Below, piece by piece: positions 15,971 through 24,087 of a stretch of DNA of 44,120 nucleotides. The position numbers were made by a program, and so were the translations under genes. The notes beneath the pieces are model-generated. The model made no database searches. It saw nothing but the letters and a program-made list of their open reading frames with translations, and had not been told where the DNA came from. The DNA comes from an uncultured Clostridia bacterium (GTDB taxonomy: Bacteria; Bacillota; Clostridia; TANB77; CAG-508). The stretch covers positions 1 through 44,120 of the forward strand of contig CANRKJ010000019.1 in the NCBI GenBank assembly GCA_947631185.1, written 5' to 3'. How positions within the stretch are numbered: the first letter of the stretch is position 1; each line of letters starts with the position of its first letter.

Positions 15971-16003
15971 AAAAATGACATTAAGTACTTAGGTAATCAT
16001 ACA
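15971..16003 (+). repeat. attR of the pdaA element
   Basis: The element-side arm GACATTAAGTACTTAGG runs into the 14-bp core TAGGTAATCATACA (15990-16003), after which pdaA resumes. Confidence 0.85.
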
Positions 16004-16387
16004 GTAAATCACAAATGTTTAGTAGATTTAACAGATGACGAAATAAAAAAAGAGATAATGGATTTACATACAGCTGTATTAGAAAAAACAGGATATGAAA
16101 TGACGTATTTTAGACCACCTAAAGGAGAATTTAGTGCTAGGGTATTAAATGATGTACAATCATTAAGTTATAAAACAGTATTATGGTCAAATGCATATGA
16201 TGATTGGGATACATCAAATCAAGGTAGAGTAGAATATGGAAAAAGTAAAATATTAGACAATATGCATAATGGATGTATTATCTTACTTCATTCAACATCA
16301 GAAGATAATATGAATATGTTAGATGATTTAATAAAAAATATAAAAGAGATGGGATATGAGTTTAGTTCTTTAAATGATTTTGAGTAA
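16004..16387 (+). CDS. pdaA: PdaA-like polysaccharide deacetylase, 3' part (interrupted)
   Basis: The continuation of the gene begun at 11588. Joined at the shared core it reads VGNHT-VNHK, restoring the H135-x3-H139 metal motif, then FRPPKGEFS (motif 3, about 172-180), WSNAYDDWD and the C-terminal ILLHSTSEDN region (motif 5-like). Without excision this part has no start or ribosome site of its own; the first internal ATG (16058) lies past motif 2. The rejoined protein is 263 aa, the size known for B. subtilis PdaA. Confidence 0.87.
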   Translation, partial: VNHKCLVDLTDDEIKKEIMDLHTAVLEKTGYEMTYFRPPKGEFSARVLNDVQSLSYKTVLWSNAYDDWDTSNQGRVEYGKSKILDNMHNGCIILLHSTSEDNMNMLDDLIKNIKEMGYEFSSLNDFE

Positions 16388-16625
16388 ATTAAAAAGTAGA
16401 AAAGTATTAAAATTATAGCCATATAGGAAAATAATTTTTATAGGCATTATTTTAGTACTTTTTCTTTTTATTATAGTAAATAAAATTGTAATAAATTTTG
16501 CTAATGTTACTAAAATTTTACAAATATATTAAATTTTCAATAATACTATTGAATTTATAAAAAAATAAATATAAAATAACAATAATAAAAAACAAAAAAT
16601 ATATATTTGAAAGGAAGGGATAAAT

Positions 16626-16826
16626 ATGAAGAAGGTAAAATTATTGGTTATATTATTTTTTATAATTACATTAATTTTCTCAATTTTTTGTACTAGTTCA
16701 AATGCAATGCAATATGCTCCAGTAGATGCGGGAGATAATGTTCTAGCATATATTGCTGTCCTTCCAATTGCAATAGTAATAATGGTTGCAATATTTATTT
16801 ATAAAAGAAAAAAAGATGATAAATAA
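16626..16826 (+). CDS. Small membrane protein, 66 aa
   Basis: No family recognised. An N-terminal signal/anchor (about residues 4-26, ending CTSSNA, a possible signal-peptidase site), a short external segment, a second membrane helix (about 41-60) and a basic tail YKRKKDDK. AAGGAAGGG precedes the ATG. The pattern of signal peptide, short exposed segment, helix and positive tail is that of a small surface-anchored protein. Confidence 0.65.
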   Translation: MKKVKLLVILFFIITLIFSIFCTSSNAMQYAPVDAGDNVLAYIAVLPIAIVIMVAIFIYKRKKDDK

Positions 16827-16863
16827 TTATGAGTAGATATTGATTAAGAGAAATCTTATAATT

Positions 16864-16890
16864 AAAAAGACGGGTGATGCTCGTCTTTTT
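16864..16890 (+). terminator. Terminator after the 66-aa gene
   Basis: AAAAAGACG / CGTCTTTTT stem with a short loop. Confidence 0.75.
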
Positions 16891-17130
16891 TATATAATAG
16901 GAAAGTAATCCTTTCCTATTATATAAAAGCGCTACGCGCAAAGATTCACAGAGATTTTCATAACTGAAAATCTCGTGCGTCGAACAAATTCACGGAAAGC
17001 CAAAGAGAAATATTAAAATATAGCTAATATTAAGGCTTTCTGATTTGTTCTAATATAGGAAAGTTCTTTGAACTTTCCTATATTAGAAAACATTCTACAG
17101 AGGTTTTCTCGGACGAACAAAGACACGGAC
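16890..17130 (+). repeat. Bipartite hairpin intergenic repeat (copy C, doubled)
   Basis: Hairpin TATATAATAGGAAAG...CTTTCCTATTATATA (about 16890-16926), then CACAGAGATTTTC...GAAAATCTCGTG. A second variant follows: CTAATATAGGAAAG...CTTTCCTATATTAG (about 17050-17090) and ACAGAGGTTTTCTCGG. Two units in tandem fill the gap before 17283; no gene is seen there. Confidence 0.6.
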
Positions 17131-17282
17131 TTTAAAATATTTTAAATAGTGAAAATTTTAAAAATGTTCCCATTTGTTCATTTATTTATTGAAATAAATA
17201 AAAATTATATATATAATATGTTTAAATTAAAATAGAAATAGGAAAAATTAAAATAAGTACATAATAATTTAGAGGTGTTTTG

Positions 17283-18074
17283 GTGGAAAACAAGTGGATA
17301 ATCTTAATTTTATTTTTTGCTATTTTTATAAACATTAATTATCACTGTTATGCAAGTGAAAATATAATTACAGATATAGATTTAGAGGCTGAAATTAATG
17401 AAGATGCAAGTATAGTTATAACAGAGATAATTAGAGGTGATTTTTATTTAGGAACAGAATTATATAAATCTTATGATGACTTAGTTATAAATGATATTAA
17501 TAATTTTTCAGTTATTGAAAATGGTATAGAATTTAAAAATATCGAAGGCTGGAATATAGCTGAAAATAGGGAGAACAAGAATTATAAGTCATCAATAATT
17601 CAGAATCCTGATGGTATAGAGTTAGTTTGGGGAATAGGAGCCCCAGGAAAACACGAATATAAGTTAAAATATACTATAAATGGTGTTTTGCAAAATTCAG
17701 AAATGAGTTTAAAAGTTATTGATTTATGTTCTTTATGTCCGCAAAGAGCTAAAATTACTATAAAAGGCAAAATTAATCAAGATACTTTTATAAAAATAAA
17801 TGATGAGATTAAAAAGCCTACTAAAGAAAACGAAAAAGTAACATATGATATAGAAAATATTAGTAAAGATATTTCAATTTATTTAAATTATAATGGAATA
17901 GATAATAGTTCTAAAAAAGTGAAAATAATAAAAATAAAATCAAATGATAAAACTAAAGTTTTAAAGATTTTAAAAATACTAATTATTCTTTTTGTATTTG
18001 TTTTTATAATAATAGTTATTATTTTGGTTGGATTAAATAAAAAAGAAAGAAAATACGTATTTAAGCCGTTTTAA
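17283..18074 (+). CDS. DUF2207-like membrane protein
   Basis: A 263-aa predicted exported protein: an N-terminal signal (about residues 4-25), a beta-rich external domain, and a C-terminal helix (about 230-252) with a basic tail. The N-terminal external segment (ITDIDLEAEINEDASIVITE) has the DUF2207 pattern of an NEDGS-like turn between strands, but the protein is much shorter than full DUF2207 proteins. Two Cys (CSLC, about 149-152) might bind metal or form a disulfide. GTG 17283 is preferred over TTG 17280 because AGAGGTG ends 5 nt before it. It is 26 nt upstream of clpB. Confidence 0.6.
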   Translation: MENKWIILILFFAIFININYHCYASENIITDIDLEAEINEDASIVITEIIRGDFYLGTELYKSYDDLVINDINNFSVIENGIEFKNIEGWNIAENRENKNYKSSIIQNPDGIELVWGIGAPGKHEYKLKYTINGVLQNSEMSLKVIDLCSLCPQRAKITIKGKINQDTFIKINDEIKKPTKENEKVTYDIENISKDISIYLNYNGIDNSSKKVKIIKIKSNDKTKVLKILKILIILFVFVFIIIVIILVGLNKKERKYVFKPF

Positions 18075-18100
18075 AATTTAGAAAAAAGAGAGGATTTAAT

Positions 18101-20725
18101 ATGGATGTATCTAATTTTACAGATAAAGCTAAAGAGACTATTTCTGATGCTAGTAATTTAGCAATTAAAAATAAAAATTCGGAAATTGATATTTGGCATA
18201 TGATTTTGGCTATGTCTGAGAGAGAAAAAGATATCGTTTTTCAACTATTTAAAAAAATGGAAATTGATATTAAATCTCTTAAAGAAGGGATTCAGGAACA
18301 AATCGATAGCTTACCAAAAGTAAATGGCGAAGTTGCGATGAGATTTTCTAGGAATGTTGATTATGGATTAGATTCTGCAGAAAAACAAGCAAAACTTTTA
18401 AAAGAACAATATATTTCTACAGAACATATATTGCTAGGATTACTAGATAAGGCTACAGATTCACATAAAAAAATATTAAAAAATCTTGGACTTGAAAAAA
18501 GGAAAGTATTATCTGCAATAAAAGATATAAAAGGAATTAGAACTCAAATAGACGAAGATGATACAGAGAAATCTGATGTATTGGAATTATATGGAAAAGA
18601 CTTAACAGCACTTGCAAGGGCAAATAAGTTAGAGCCAGTGATTGGAAGAGATGAAGAAATTAGAAATGTAATAAGAATATTAACTAGAAAAACTAAAAAT
18701 AATCCATGTTTAATAGGTGAACCAGGTGTTGGTAAAACAGCAATTGTTGAAGGATTAGCATTAAGGATAGTTAGAGGAGATGTTCCAACAAGTTTAAAGA
18801 ATAAAACTGTATTTTCTTTAGATTTAGGAATGCTTATTGCAGGAGCAAAATACAGAGGAGAATTTGAAGAAAGACTAAAATCAATTTTGGATGAGATAGA
18901 AAAATCGAATGGAAATATATTATTATTTATAGATGAAATACATAATATAGTTGGAGCAGGTGGAGGTTCTGATGGCTCTATGGATGCTAGTAATTTGTTA
19001 AAACCAAAACTTGCAAGAGGTGAACTACACTGTATGGGTGCAACTACTTTAGATGAATATAGGGAATATATAGAAAAAGATCCTGCATTAGTTAGAAGGT
19101 TTCAAAAAGTATTGGTTCCTGAACCTACGGTCGATGATGCAATAACAATATTAAGAGGAATTCAAGAAAAACTTGAAATTTTTCATGGTGTAAAAATACA
19201 AGATTCTGCTTTAATTTCAGCAGTAAAATTATCTAATAGATATATAACAGATAGATTTTTACCAGACAAAGCTATAGATTTAGTTGATGAGGCTTGTGCA
19301 ATGGTTAGAACAGAAATAGAGTCTATGCCTACAGAACTTGATGATGTTTCTAGAAAGATAATGGGATTAGAAATAGAAGAGGCAGCTCTAAAAAAAGAGG
19401 AAGATGAAGATTCAATTGCCAGATTAAAAACCGTACAAAAAAAATTAGAAAAATATCGTAATGATTTTCAAGATTTAAAACTAAGATGGGATGTTGAAAA
19501 AAAGAATTTATCTAAAATACAAAAACTAAAAGGAAAAATAGATGAAACAAATGCTGAGATAGAAAAAGCAGAAAGAAATTATGATTTAAATAAAGCAGCT
19601 GAATTAAAATATTCTACTATTCCAACTTTAAAGCAAGCTTTAGCTCAAGAAGAAAAAGAATTCGAAAAAAGCCAAGGTGGTCAATCAAGTTTAATTAAAA
19701 GCAAAATAACAGAAGAAGAAATACAAAAAATAGTTTCTAGATTAACTGGAATACCAGTAACAAAAATGCAAGAAGGAGAAAGACAGAAAATATTAAATTT
19801 GGATAAAACTCTTCATGAAGGAGTAGTTGGTCAAGATGAAGCTGTTACAAAAGTTACTGAATGTATAATACGTTCAAGGTCTGGAATAGCAAATCCAAAT
19901 AGACCAATAGGATCATTTTTATTTTTAGGTCCTACTGGTGTAGGTAAAACAGAACTTGCAAAAACACTTGCAAAAAATTTATTTGATGACGAAAAAAATT
20001 TAGTAAGATTTGATATGTCAGAATATATGGAAAAATTTAGTGTAACTAGATTAATAGGTGCACCTCCTGGATATGTTGGATATGAAGAAGGAGGTCAACT
20101 TACAGAGGCAGTTAGGAGAAAACCATATTGTGTATGTTTATTTGATGAAGTGGAAAAAGCTCATCCAGATGTATTTAATATTTTCCTTCAAATATTAGAT
20201 GATGGAAGAGTTACAGATTCTCAAGGAAGACTTATAGATTTTAAAAATACGATAATCATTTTAACATCAAATTTAGGAGCTCAATTTATATTAGATAGTA
20301 TTTCTAAAAATGGAAAAATAACAGAAGAAGCTAGAGCAAATGTTGAAAAAACTTTATTATCACATTTTAGACCTGAATTGTTAAATCGTTTAGATGAAAA
20401 GATTTACTTCAAGGCTTTGGAGAAAAAGCAAGTTTATAATATAGTAAAACTTATGCTTAAAGATTTAAGAAAAAGAATTTTGGAAAATGGATTTGATTTT
20501 ACTGTTGACAAAGGTGCTATAGAATATATTGTTGAAAAAGGATATGATATAAATTATGGTGCTAGACCATTAAAAAGAACAATACAAACATATGTTGAAA
20601 CCATGGTTGGAAGAAAAATTATTGAAGCAGAAATTCCTCCTAAATCAATTATTAAAGTTTTTTATAATCCTAAAACTAAAGAATTAGATGTAAGATTTAA
20701 ATTAAAAGAGGAGATAAAAAAGTAA
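18101..20725 (+). CDS. clpB: ATP-dependent chaperone ClpB
   Basis: An 874-aa Hsp100 disaggregase that works with DnaK to rescue aggregated proteins. Clp_N repeats cover about residues 1-145. AAA domain 1 has Walker A GEPGVGKT (about 208-215) and Walker B LLFIDEIH. A coiled-coil M domain (about 405-530) is the feature separating ClpB from ClpC. AAA domain 2 has Walker A GPTGVGKT (about 610-617) and FDEVEKAH. A C-terminal D2-small domain with GARPLKRTI follows. GAGAGGA precedes the ATG. No CIRCE or CtsR operator was seen upstream. Confidence 0.93.
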   Translation: MDVSNFTDKAKETISDASNLAIKNKNSEIDIWHMILAMSEREKDIVFQLFKKMEIDIKSLKEGIQEQIDSLPKVNGEVAMRFSRNVDYGLDSAEKQAKLLKEQYISTEHILLGLLDKATDSHKKILKNLGLEKRKVLSAIKDIKGIRTQIDEDDTEKSDVLELYGKDLTALARANKLEPVIGRDEEIRNVIRILTRKTKNNPCLIGEPGVGKTAIVEGLALRIVRGDVPTSLKNKTVFSLDLGMLIAGAKYRGEFEERLKSILDEIEKSNGNILLFIDEIHNIVGAGGGSDGSMDASNLLKPKLARGELHCMGATTLDEYREYIEKDPALVRRFQKVLVPEPTVDDAITILRGIQEKLEIFHGVKIQDSALISAVKLSNRYITDRFLPDKAIDLVDEACAMVRTEIESMPTELDDVSRKIMGLEIEEAALKKEEDEDSIARLKTVQKKLEKYRNDFQDLKLRWDVEKKNLSKIQKLKGKIDETNAEIEKAERNYDLNKAAELKYSTIPTLKQALAQEEKEFEKSQGGQSSLIKSKITEEEIQKIVSRLTGIPVTKMQEGERQKILNLDKTLHEGVVGQDEAVTKVTECIIRSRSGIANPNRPIGSFLFLGPTGVGKTELAKTLAKNLFDDEKNLVRFDMSEYMEKFSVTRLIGAPPGYVGYEEGGQLTEAVRRKPYCVCLFDEVEKAHPDVFNIFLQILDDGRVTDSQGRLIDFKNTIIILTSNLGAQFILDSISKNGKITEEARANVEKTLLSHFRPELLNRLDEKIYFKALEKKQVYNIVKLMLKDLRKRILENGFDFTVDKGAIEYIVEKGYDINYGARPLKRTIQTYVETMVGRKIIEAEIPPKSIIKVFYNPKTKELDVRFKLKEEIKK

Positions 20726-20839
20726 AGATATATGATTAAATGTGATATTATGCTTTTAACCTGCTAATATAAAATATGAAATAAAAAATAAAAAAAGCTT
20801 GCAAAATAGTATAATAATCTATATAATACTGATACAAAT

Positions 20840-21279
20840 AAAAATTTGTATAGATAATTATTTAATAAAAAAGAATAGCAAAATATAAAATTATCTGTAG
20901 GGGCGCTCATTGGGCGCCCGCAAGAAATATAATATTTTAAAATTAAATAAAAATTTGTATAGATAATTATTTAATAAAAAAAAAGAATAGCAAAATATAA
21001 AATTATCTGTAGGGGCGCTCATTGGGCGCCCGCAAGAAATATAATATTTTAAAATTAAATAAAAATTTGTATAGATAATTATTTAATAAAAAAGAATAGC
21101 AAAATATAAAATTATCTGTCGGGGTACTCATTGTGTGCTAGCAAGAAATATAATATTTTGAAATTAAATAAAAATTTGTATAGATAATTATTTAATAAAA
21201 AAAGAATAGTAAAATATAAAATTATCTGTAGGGGCGCTCATTGGGCGCCCGCAGAAAATATAATATTTTAAAATTAAAT
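20840..21279 (+). repeat. Four tandem ~110-bp repeats with a GGGCGCCC palindrome
   Basis: Copies start near 20840, 20949, 21061 and 21170 (periods 109, 112, 109). Each has an AT-rich body and a GC-rich block GTAGGGGCGCTCATTGGGCG followed by CCCGC. The third copy's GC block is degraded. The same block recurs at 21904 and at 43862-44060. The rest of 20726-21303 holds no gene. Confidence 0.9.
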
Positions 21280-21303
21280 AAAAATAGAAGGGAGCGATTC
21301 ATT

Positions 21304-21840
21304 ATGATGAATTTAACAATAACAGATAAAGAATTAAGAGCTACTGATGCTATAAAAGACTATGTAGAAAAGAAAATGCCTAGAATTGAAAAATATTTTG
21401 GAGAAGAAGACTTTGATGTAAATGTAAAAATTAAAGCTGAAAAAAATATCCAAAGTGCTGAATTTTTCATTAAAGCAAAAGGAGTTAATTATAAGGCAGT
21501 TACTGAAGGAAGTGATTTATATGCTTCAATAGATAAAAATATAGATATAATAGAATCTCAAATTAGAAAAGAAAAAACAAAAAGAGAAAAAGCACAAAAA
21601 GATGGATCAATAAAACAAATTGCTGTAAATGGTCAAGGTTCTTCTTCAATTGAAAATGAAATAGTAAAATATACAAGATATGAAATTAAACCAATAGCAG
21701 TAGAAGATGCAAAACTTAAATTAGAAGAAAAAAAATCAGGTAGTGTTTTTTATACATTTATAAATATAGAAACAGGAAAAGTTAATGTAATTTACAAATT
21801 AAAAGATGGATTAAATTATGGAATAGTTGAACCAGAGTAA
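21304..21840 (+). CDS. hpf: Ribosome hibernation promoting factor (long form)
   Basis: A 178-aa long-form HPF that dimerises 70S ribosomes into inactive 100S particles in stationary phase. The N-terminal S30AE/RaiA-like domain covers about residues 1-100, and the C-terminal dimerisation domain (about 122-178) has the typical FYTFINIETGKVNVIYK and DGLNYGIVEP. GGGAG lies ahead of ATG 21304; ATG 21307 is an alternative. An upstream in-frame extension runs into the repeat array and is rejected. Confidence 0.92.
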   Translation: MMNLTITDKELRATDAIKDYVEKKMPRIEKYFGEEDFDVNVKIKAEKNIQSAEFFIKAKGVNYKAVTEGSDLYASIDKNIDIIESQIRKEKTKREKAQKDGSIKQIAVNGQGSSSIENEIVKYTRYEIKPIAVEDAKLKLEEKKSGSVFYTFINIETGKVNVIYKLKDGLNYGIVEPE

Positions 21841-21849
21841 TACATATGT

Positions 21850-21885
21850 AAAAATGCAGGCATTCTTTGAATGCCTGCATTTTTA
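21850..21885 (+). terminator. Terminator after hpf
   Basis: AAAAATGCAGGCATTC / AATGCCTGCATTTTT, a 15-bp stem with a short loop. Confidence 0.85.
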
Positions 21886-21903
21886 ATGTTATTATATAAA
21901 AAA

Positions 21904-21931
21904 TGTAGTGGCGCACATTGGGCGCCCGAGA
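21904..21931 (+). repeat. Solitary copy of the GGGCGCCC block
   Basis: GTAGTGGCGCACATTGGGCG then CCCGAG, matching the GC block of the arrays at 20840-21279 and 43862-44060. Confidence 0.75.
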
Positions 21932-22061
21932 AAAAAATGATTATAAAAATTTTTGTATGGAATATTAATGATATATGTAATGTGTATAATAAATAATATA
22001 CAAAATTTTTAAAATTAATAATAATATTTAACATATTATGTAATTTTTTTTTGAAAAAATG

Positions 22062-22089
22062 TTGAAAATGTTAACTTTTGTGTTATAAT
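22062..22089 (+). promoter_or_regulatory. Promoter of pyk
   Basis: TTGAAA, 16-bp spacer, TATAAT. It predicts a transcription start near 22096, too close for the ATG at 22099, which supports the GTG start at 22126. Confidence 0.65.
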
Positions 22090-22125
22090 CAATAAAGTAT
22101 GATGTTTTTAAGGGGGAAAATAAAA

Positions 22126-23562
22126 GTGAAAAAGTTAAGAAAGACTAAAATTGTTGGTACAATCGGCCCTGCTAGTGAACATAAATTAAAAGAATTATTT
22201 GAAGCAGGTCTAAATGTTACAAGAATTAATTATTCTCACGGAAGTTGGGAAGAACAATCAGAAAAAACAGAAGAAATAATTAGATTGAGAAAAGAATTAG
22301 ATATTCCTATAGCATTACTTTTAGATATGCAAGGTCCTGAAATTAGAACAGGAATGTTAGTTACAGGAAAAAATGAAAAAATAATGTTAGATGATGGTCA
22401 GAAATTTACACTTGTAAACGAAGATATAGTTGGAGATAAAGATAGAGTTTCTGTTTCATATAAGGAGTTATATAAAGATGTTGAACCAGGAACTAAAATT
22501 TTAATAGATGATGGTGCTATAGAATTAAGAGTTGATGAAATAGTTGATAAAGATATAGTTTGTACAGTAATTCATGGAAATGGATTAGGAAGTAGAAAAA
22601 CAATGAACATACCTGGAACTACTATTAGACTTCCTGCATTAAAAGAAAAAGATATAAAGGATTTGAAAACAGCATGTGAACATGATTATGACTTTGTTGC
22701 AGTATCTTTCTGTAGAAATAAAGATGATATAATGCAAGTTAGAAAAGTTTTAGATGAAAATGGAGGAAAAGACATCCAAATAATAACAAAAGTTGAAAAT
22801 GTTGAAGGTTTAAACAACATGGATGTTATAATTAAAACAGCTGATGCTCAGATGATAGCTCGTGGTGACATGGCTACAGAAACTGATTTTACAGAACCTC
22901 CTGTAATGCAAAAGAAATTTATAAAATTATCAAATAAAGCAGGAAAACCAGCTATAACAGCTACTCAAATGCTTGAATCAATGACACATAATCCATTACC
23001 AACTAGAGCAGAAGCAAGTGATGTTGCAAATGCTATATATGATAGAACTAGTGCAATAATGTTATCAGGAGAATGTGCACAAGGAGATTATCCAGTTGAA
23101 TGTGTTAAAACAATGGTAAAAATTGCAAATAGAATTGAACCAGAAATTAATTATTGGAAAAAATTTAGAGAAAATAAGAATATGGATTTATCTACACAAG
23201 AAAGAAAAATGGCATATACAGTTTGCTTCACAGCTATGACTATTGAAGCTGATGCAATTGTATGTTATACAAATACAGGTAATTCTGCTAGATATTTTGC
23301 TGGTCAAGGAGCTGGATGTCCAATACTTGCTGTAACAGATAATAGAAGAACATTTAATCAATTAGCACTTGCATTTAATGTTACACCAGTTTTTGTTGAA
23401 AAACAATCAACAATTGATGAAACATTAAAATGTGGTATTGAAAAATTAAAGAAAAATGGAATTCTTGAAAAAGGTGATACAGTAGTTTTAAGTGGAGGAA
23501 TTGGAGCATTAGGTAAAGGCGAAAGAATTACAACAATTGGTGGAGTATTAAAAATAAAATAA
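22126..23562 (+). CDS. pyk: Pyruvate kinase
   Basis: A 478-aa enzyme catalysing phosphoenolpyruvate + ADP to pyruvate + ATP, the last step of glycolysis. N-terminal KTKIVGTIGPAS and RINYSHG, the MQGPEIRTG block (about 72-80), the catalytic IITKVENVEG (about 216-225), ARGDMATE and ATQMLESM (about 278-285) are all present. There is no C-terminal PEP-utiliser extension, unlike Bacillus Pyk. GTG 22126 was chosen because AGGGGG at about 22111-22115 precedes it; an in-frame ATG at 22099 has no ribosome site. Confidence 0.95.
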   Translation: MKKLRKTKIVGTIGPASEHKLKELFEAGLNVTRINYSHGSWEEQSEKTEEIIRLRKELDIPIALLLDMQGPEIRTGMLVTGKNEKIMLDDGQKFTLVNEDIVGDKDRVSVSYKELYKDVEPGTKILIDDGAIELRVDEIVDKDIVCTVIHGNGLGSRKTMNIPGTTIRLPALKEKDIKDLKTACEHDYDFVAVSFCRNKDDIMQVRKVLDENGGKDIQIITKVENVEGLNNMDVIIKTADAQMIARGDMATETDFTEPPVMQKKFIKLSNKAGKPAITATQMLESMTHNPLPTRAEASDVANAIYDRTSAIMLSGECAQGDYPVECVKTMVKIANRIEPEINYWKKFRENKNMDLSTQERKMAYTVCFTAMTIEADAIVCYTNTGNSARYFAGQGAGCPILAVTDNRRTFNQLALAFNVTPVFVEKQSTIDETLKCGIEKLKKNGILEKGDTVVLSGGIGALGKGERITTIGGVLKIK

Positions 23563-23613
23563 GTTGACTAAACCAATAAGTATTAGAAAGTTTGAAAAAT
23601 TTTCCTAGTATAT

Positions 23614-23645
23614 AAAAATAGTGCATATAATGCACTATTTTTTTT
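23614..23645 (+). terminator. Terminator after pyk
   Basis: AAAAATAGTGCATT-type stem (AATAGTGCAT / ATGCACTATT) followed by a T run. Just upstream, TTTTCCTAGTATATA resembles half of the hairpin repeat family. Confidence 0.8.
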
Positions 23646-23738
23646 CCAAAAATTACTTGTTTAAAAAAAATTTATTTACATATCATAATATTGTAAACAT
23701 TGAAAAATGTTTAAACAACAATTGCGGAGGTGAATAAA

Positions 23739-23939
23739 ATGGCAAGAAGTTCAAAGAAAGTTGTTCCAGAAGCAAAAGACTCATTAGATAGATTCAAATA
23801 TGAAGTAGCTTCAGAAGTTGGTGTTAATTTAAAAAATGGTTACAATGGTGATCTTTCATCTAAAGATGCTGGAAGAATCGGTGGTAACATGGTAAGAAAA
23901 TTAATCGAACAAGCTGAAAATCAAATGTTAAATAAATAG
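23739..23939 (+). CDS. Alpha/beta-type small acid-soluble spore protein
   Basis: A 66-aa SASP that coats and protects spore DNA and supplies amino acids at germination. The family pattern is clear: VPEAKDSLDRFKYEVASEVGV (about 9-29, containing the probable GPR protease cut site) and GGNMVRKLIEQAENQ near the C-terminus. GGAGGTG ends 8 nt before ATG 23739; the in-frame GTG at 23730 is part of that site. Expression would be forespore-specific (sigma-G) by family; a CATAATA at about 23683 could be a -10 but no convincing -35 was seen. Confidence 0.93.
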   Translation: MARSSKKVVPEAKDSLDRFKYEVASEVGVNLKNGYNGDLSSKDAGRIGGNMVRKLIEQAENQMLNK

Positions 23940-23949
23940 ATTGATTATT

Positions 23950-23987
23950 AAAAAGCATTTCTACCTAATATAGAAATGCTTTTTTTA
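23950..23987 (+). terminator. Terminator after the SASP gene
   Basis: AAAAAGCATTTCTA / TAGAAATGCTTTTTTT hairpin; a partial ATAGTAGGAAAG repeat follows. Confidence 0.85.
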
Positions 23988-24087
23988 TATAGTAGGAAAG
24001 TTTTACTCACAATTAAAAAATAATAATTTTCTCTATTGTAAAAAAATATATTTAATGTTAGTATTTTGTCGAAAGGAGTAAATTTAC

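Larger units (their letters stand above)
11982..16003 (+). mobile_element. Skin-like intervening element in pdaA (4,008 bp)
   Basis: The element lies between two 14-bp direct repeats TAGGTAATCATACA (11982-11995 and 15990-16003). Deleting one repeat plus the interior (4,008 bp) fuses the two pdaA parts in frame to give 263 codons. The reconstructed motif is GNHTVNHK, as expected for a deacetylase. The interior ends are 17-bp inverted repeats with one mismatch (CCTAAATACTTAATGTC at 11996-12012; GACATTAAGTACTTAGG at 15977-15993). Cargo: a foreign-looking 128-aa gene, a 41-aa ORF coupled to a large serine recombinase, a DUF3800 gene and a candidate small RNA. By analogy with the sigK skin element, excision during sporulation is inferred, not shown. 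Confidence 0.88.

Noticed and set aside
18101-20725. Assignment as ClpC
   Set aside because: The long coiled-coil middle domain and 874-aa length fit ClpB, not ClpC.
20840-21279. CRISPR array
   Set aside because: Units are ~110 bp and near-identical throughout, with no unique spacers and no cas genes.
21241-21303. N-terminal extension of hpf
   Set aside because: The open frame runs into the repeat array, has no ribosome site, and the family starts at the MMNLTITDK methionines.
22099-22125. ATG start for pyk at 22099
   Set aside because: It lies about 3 nt after the predicted transcription start and has no ribosome site; GTG 22126 follows AGGGGG.
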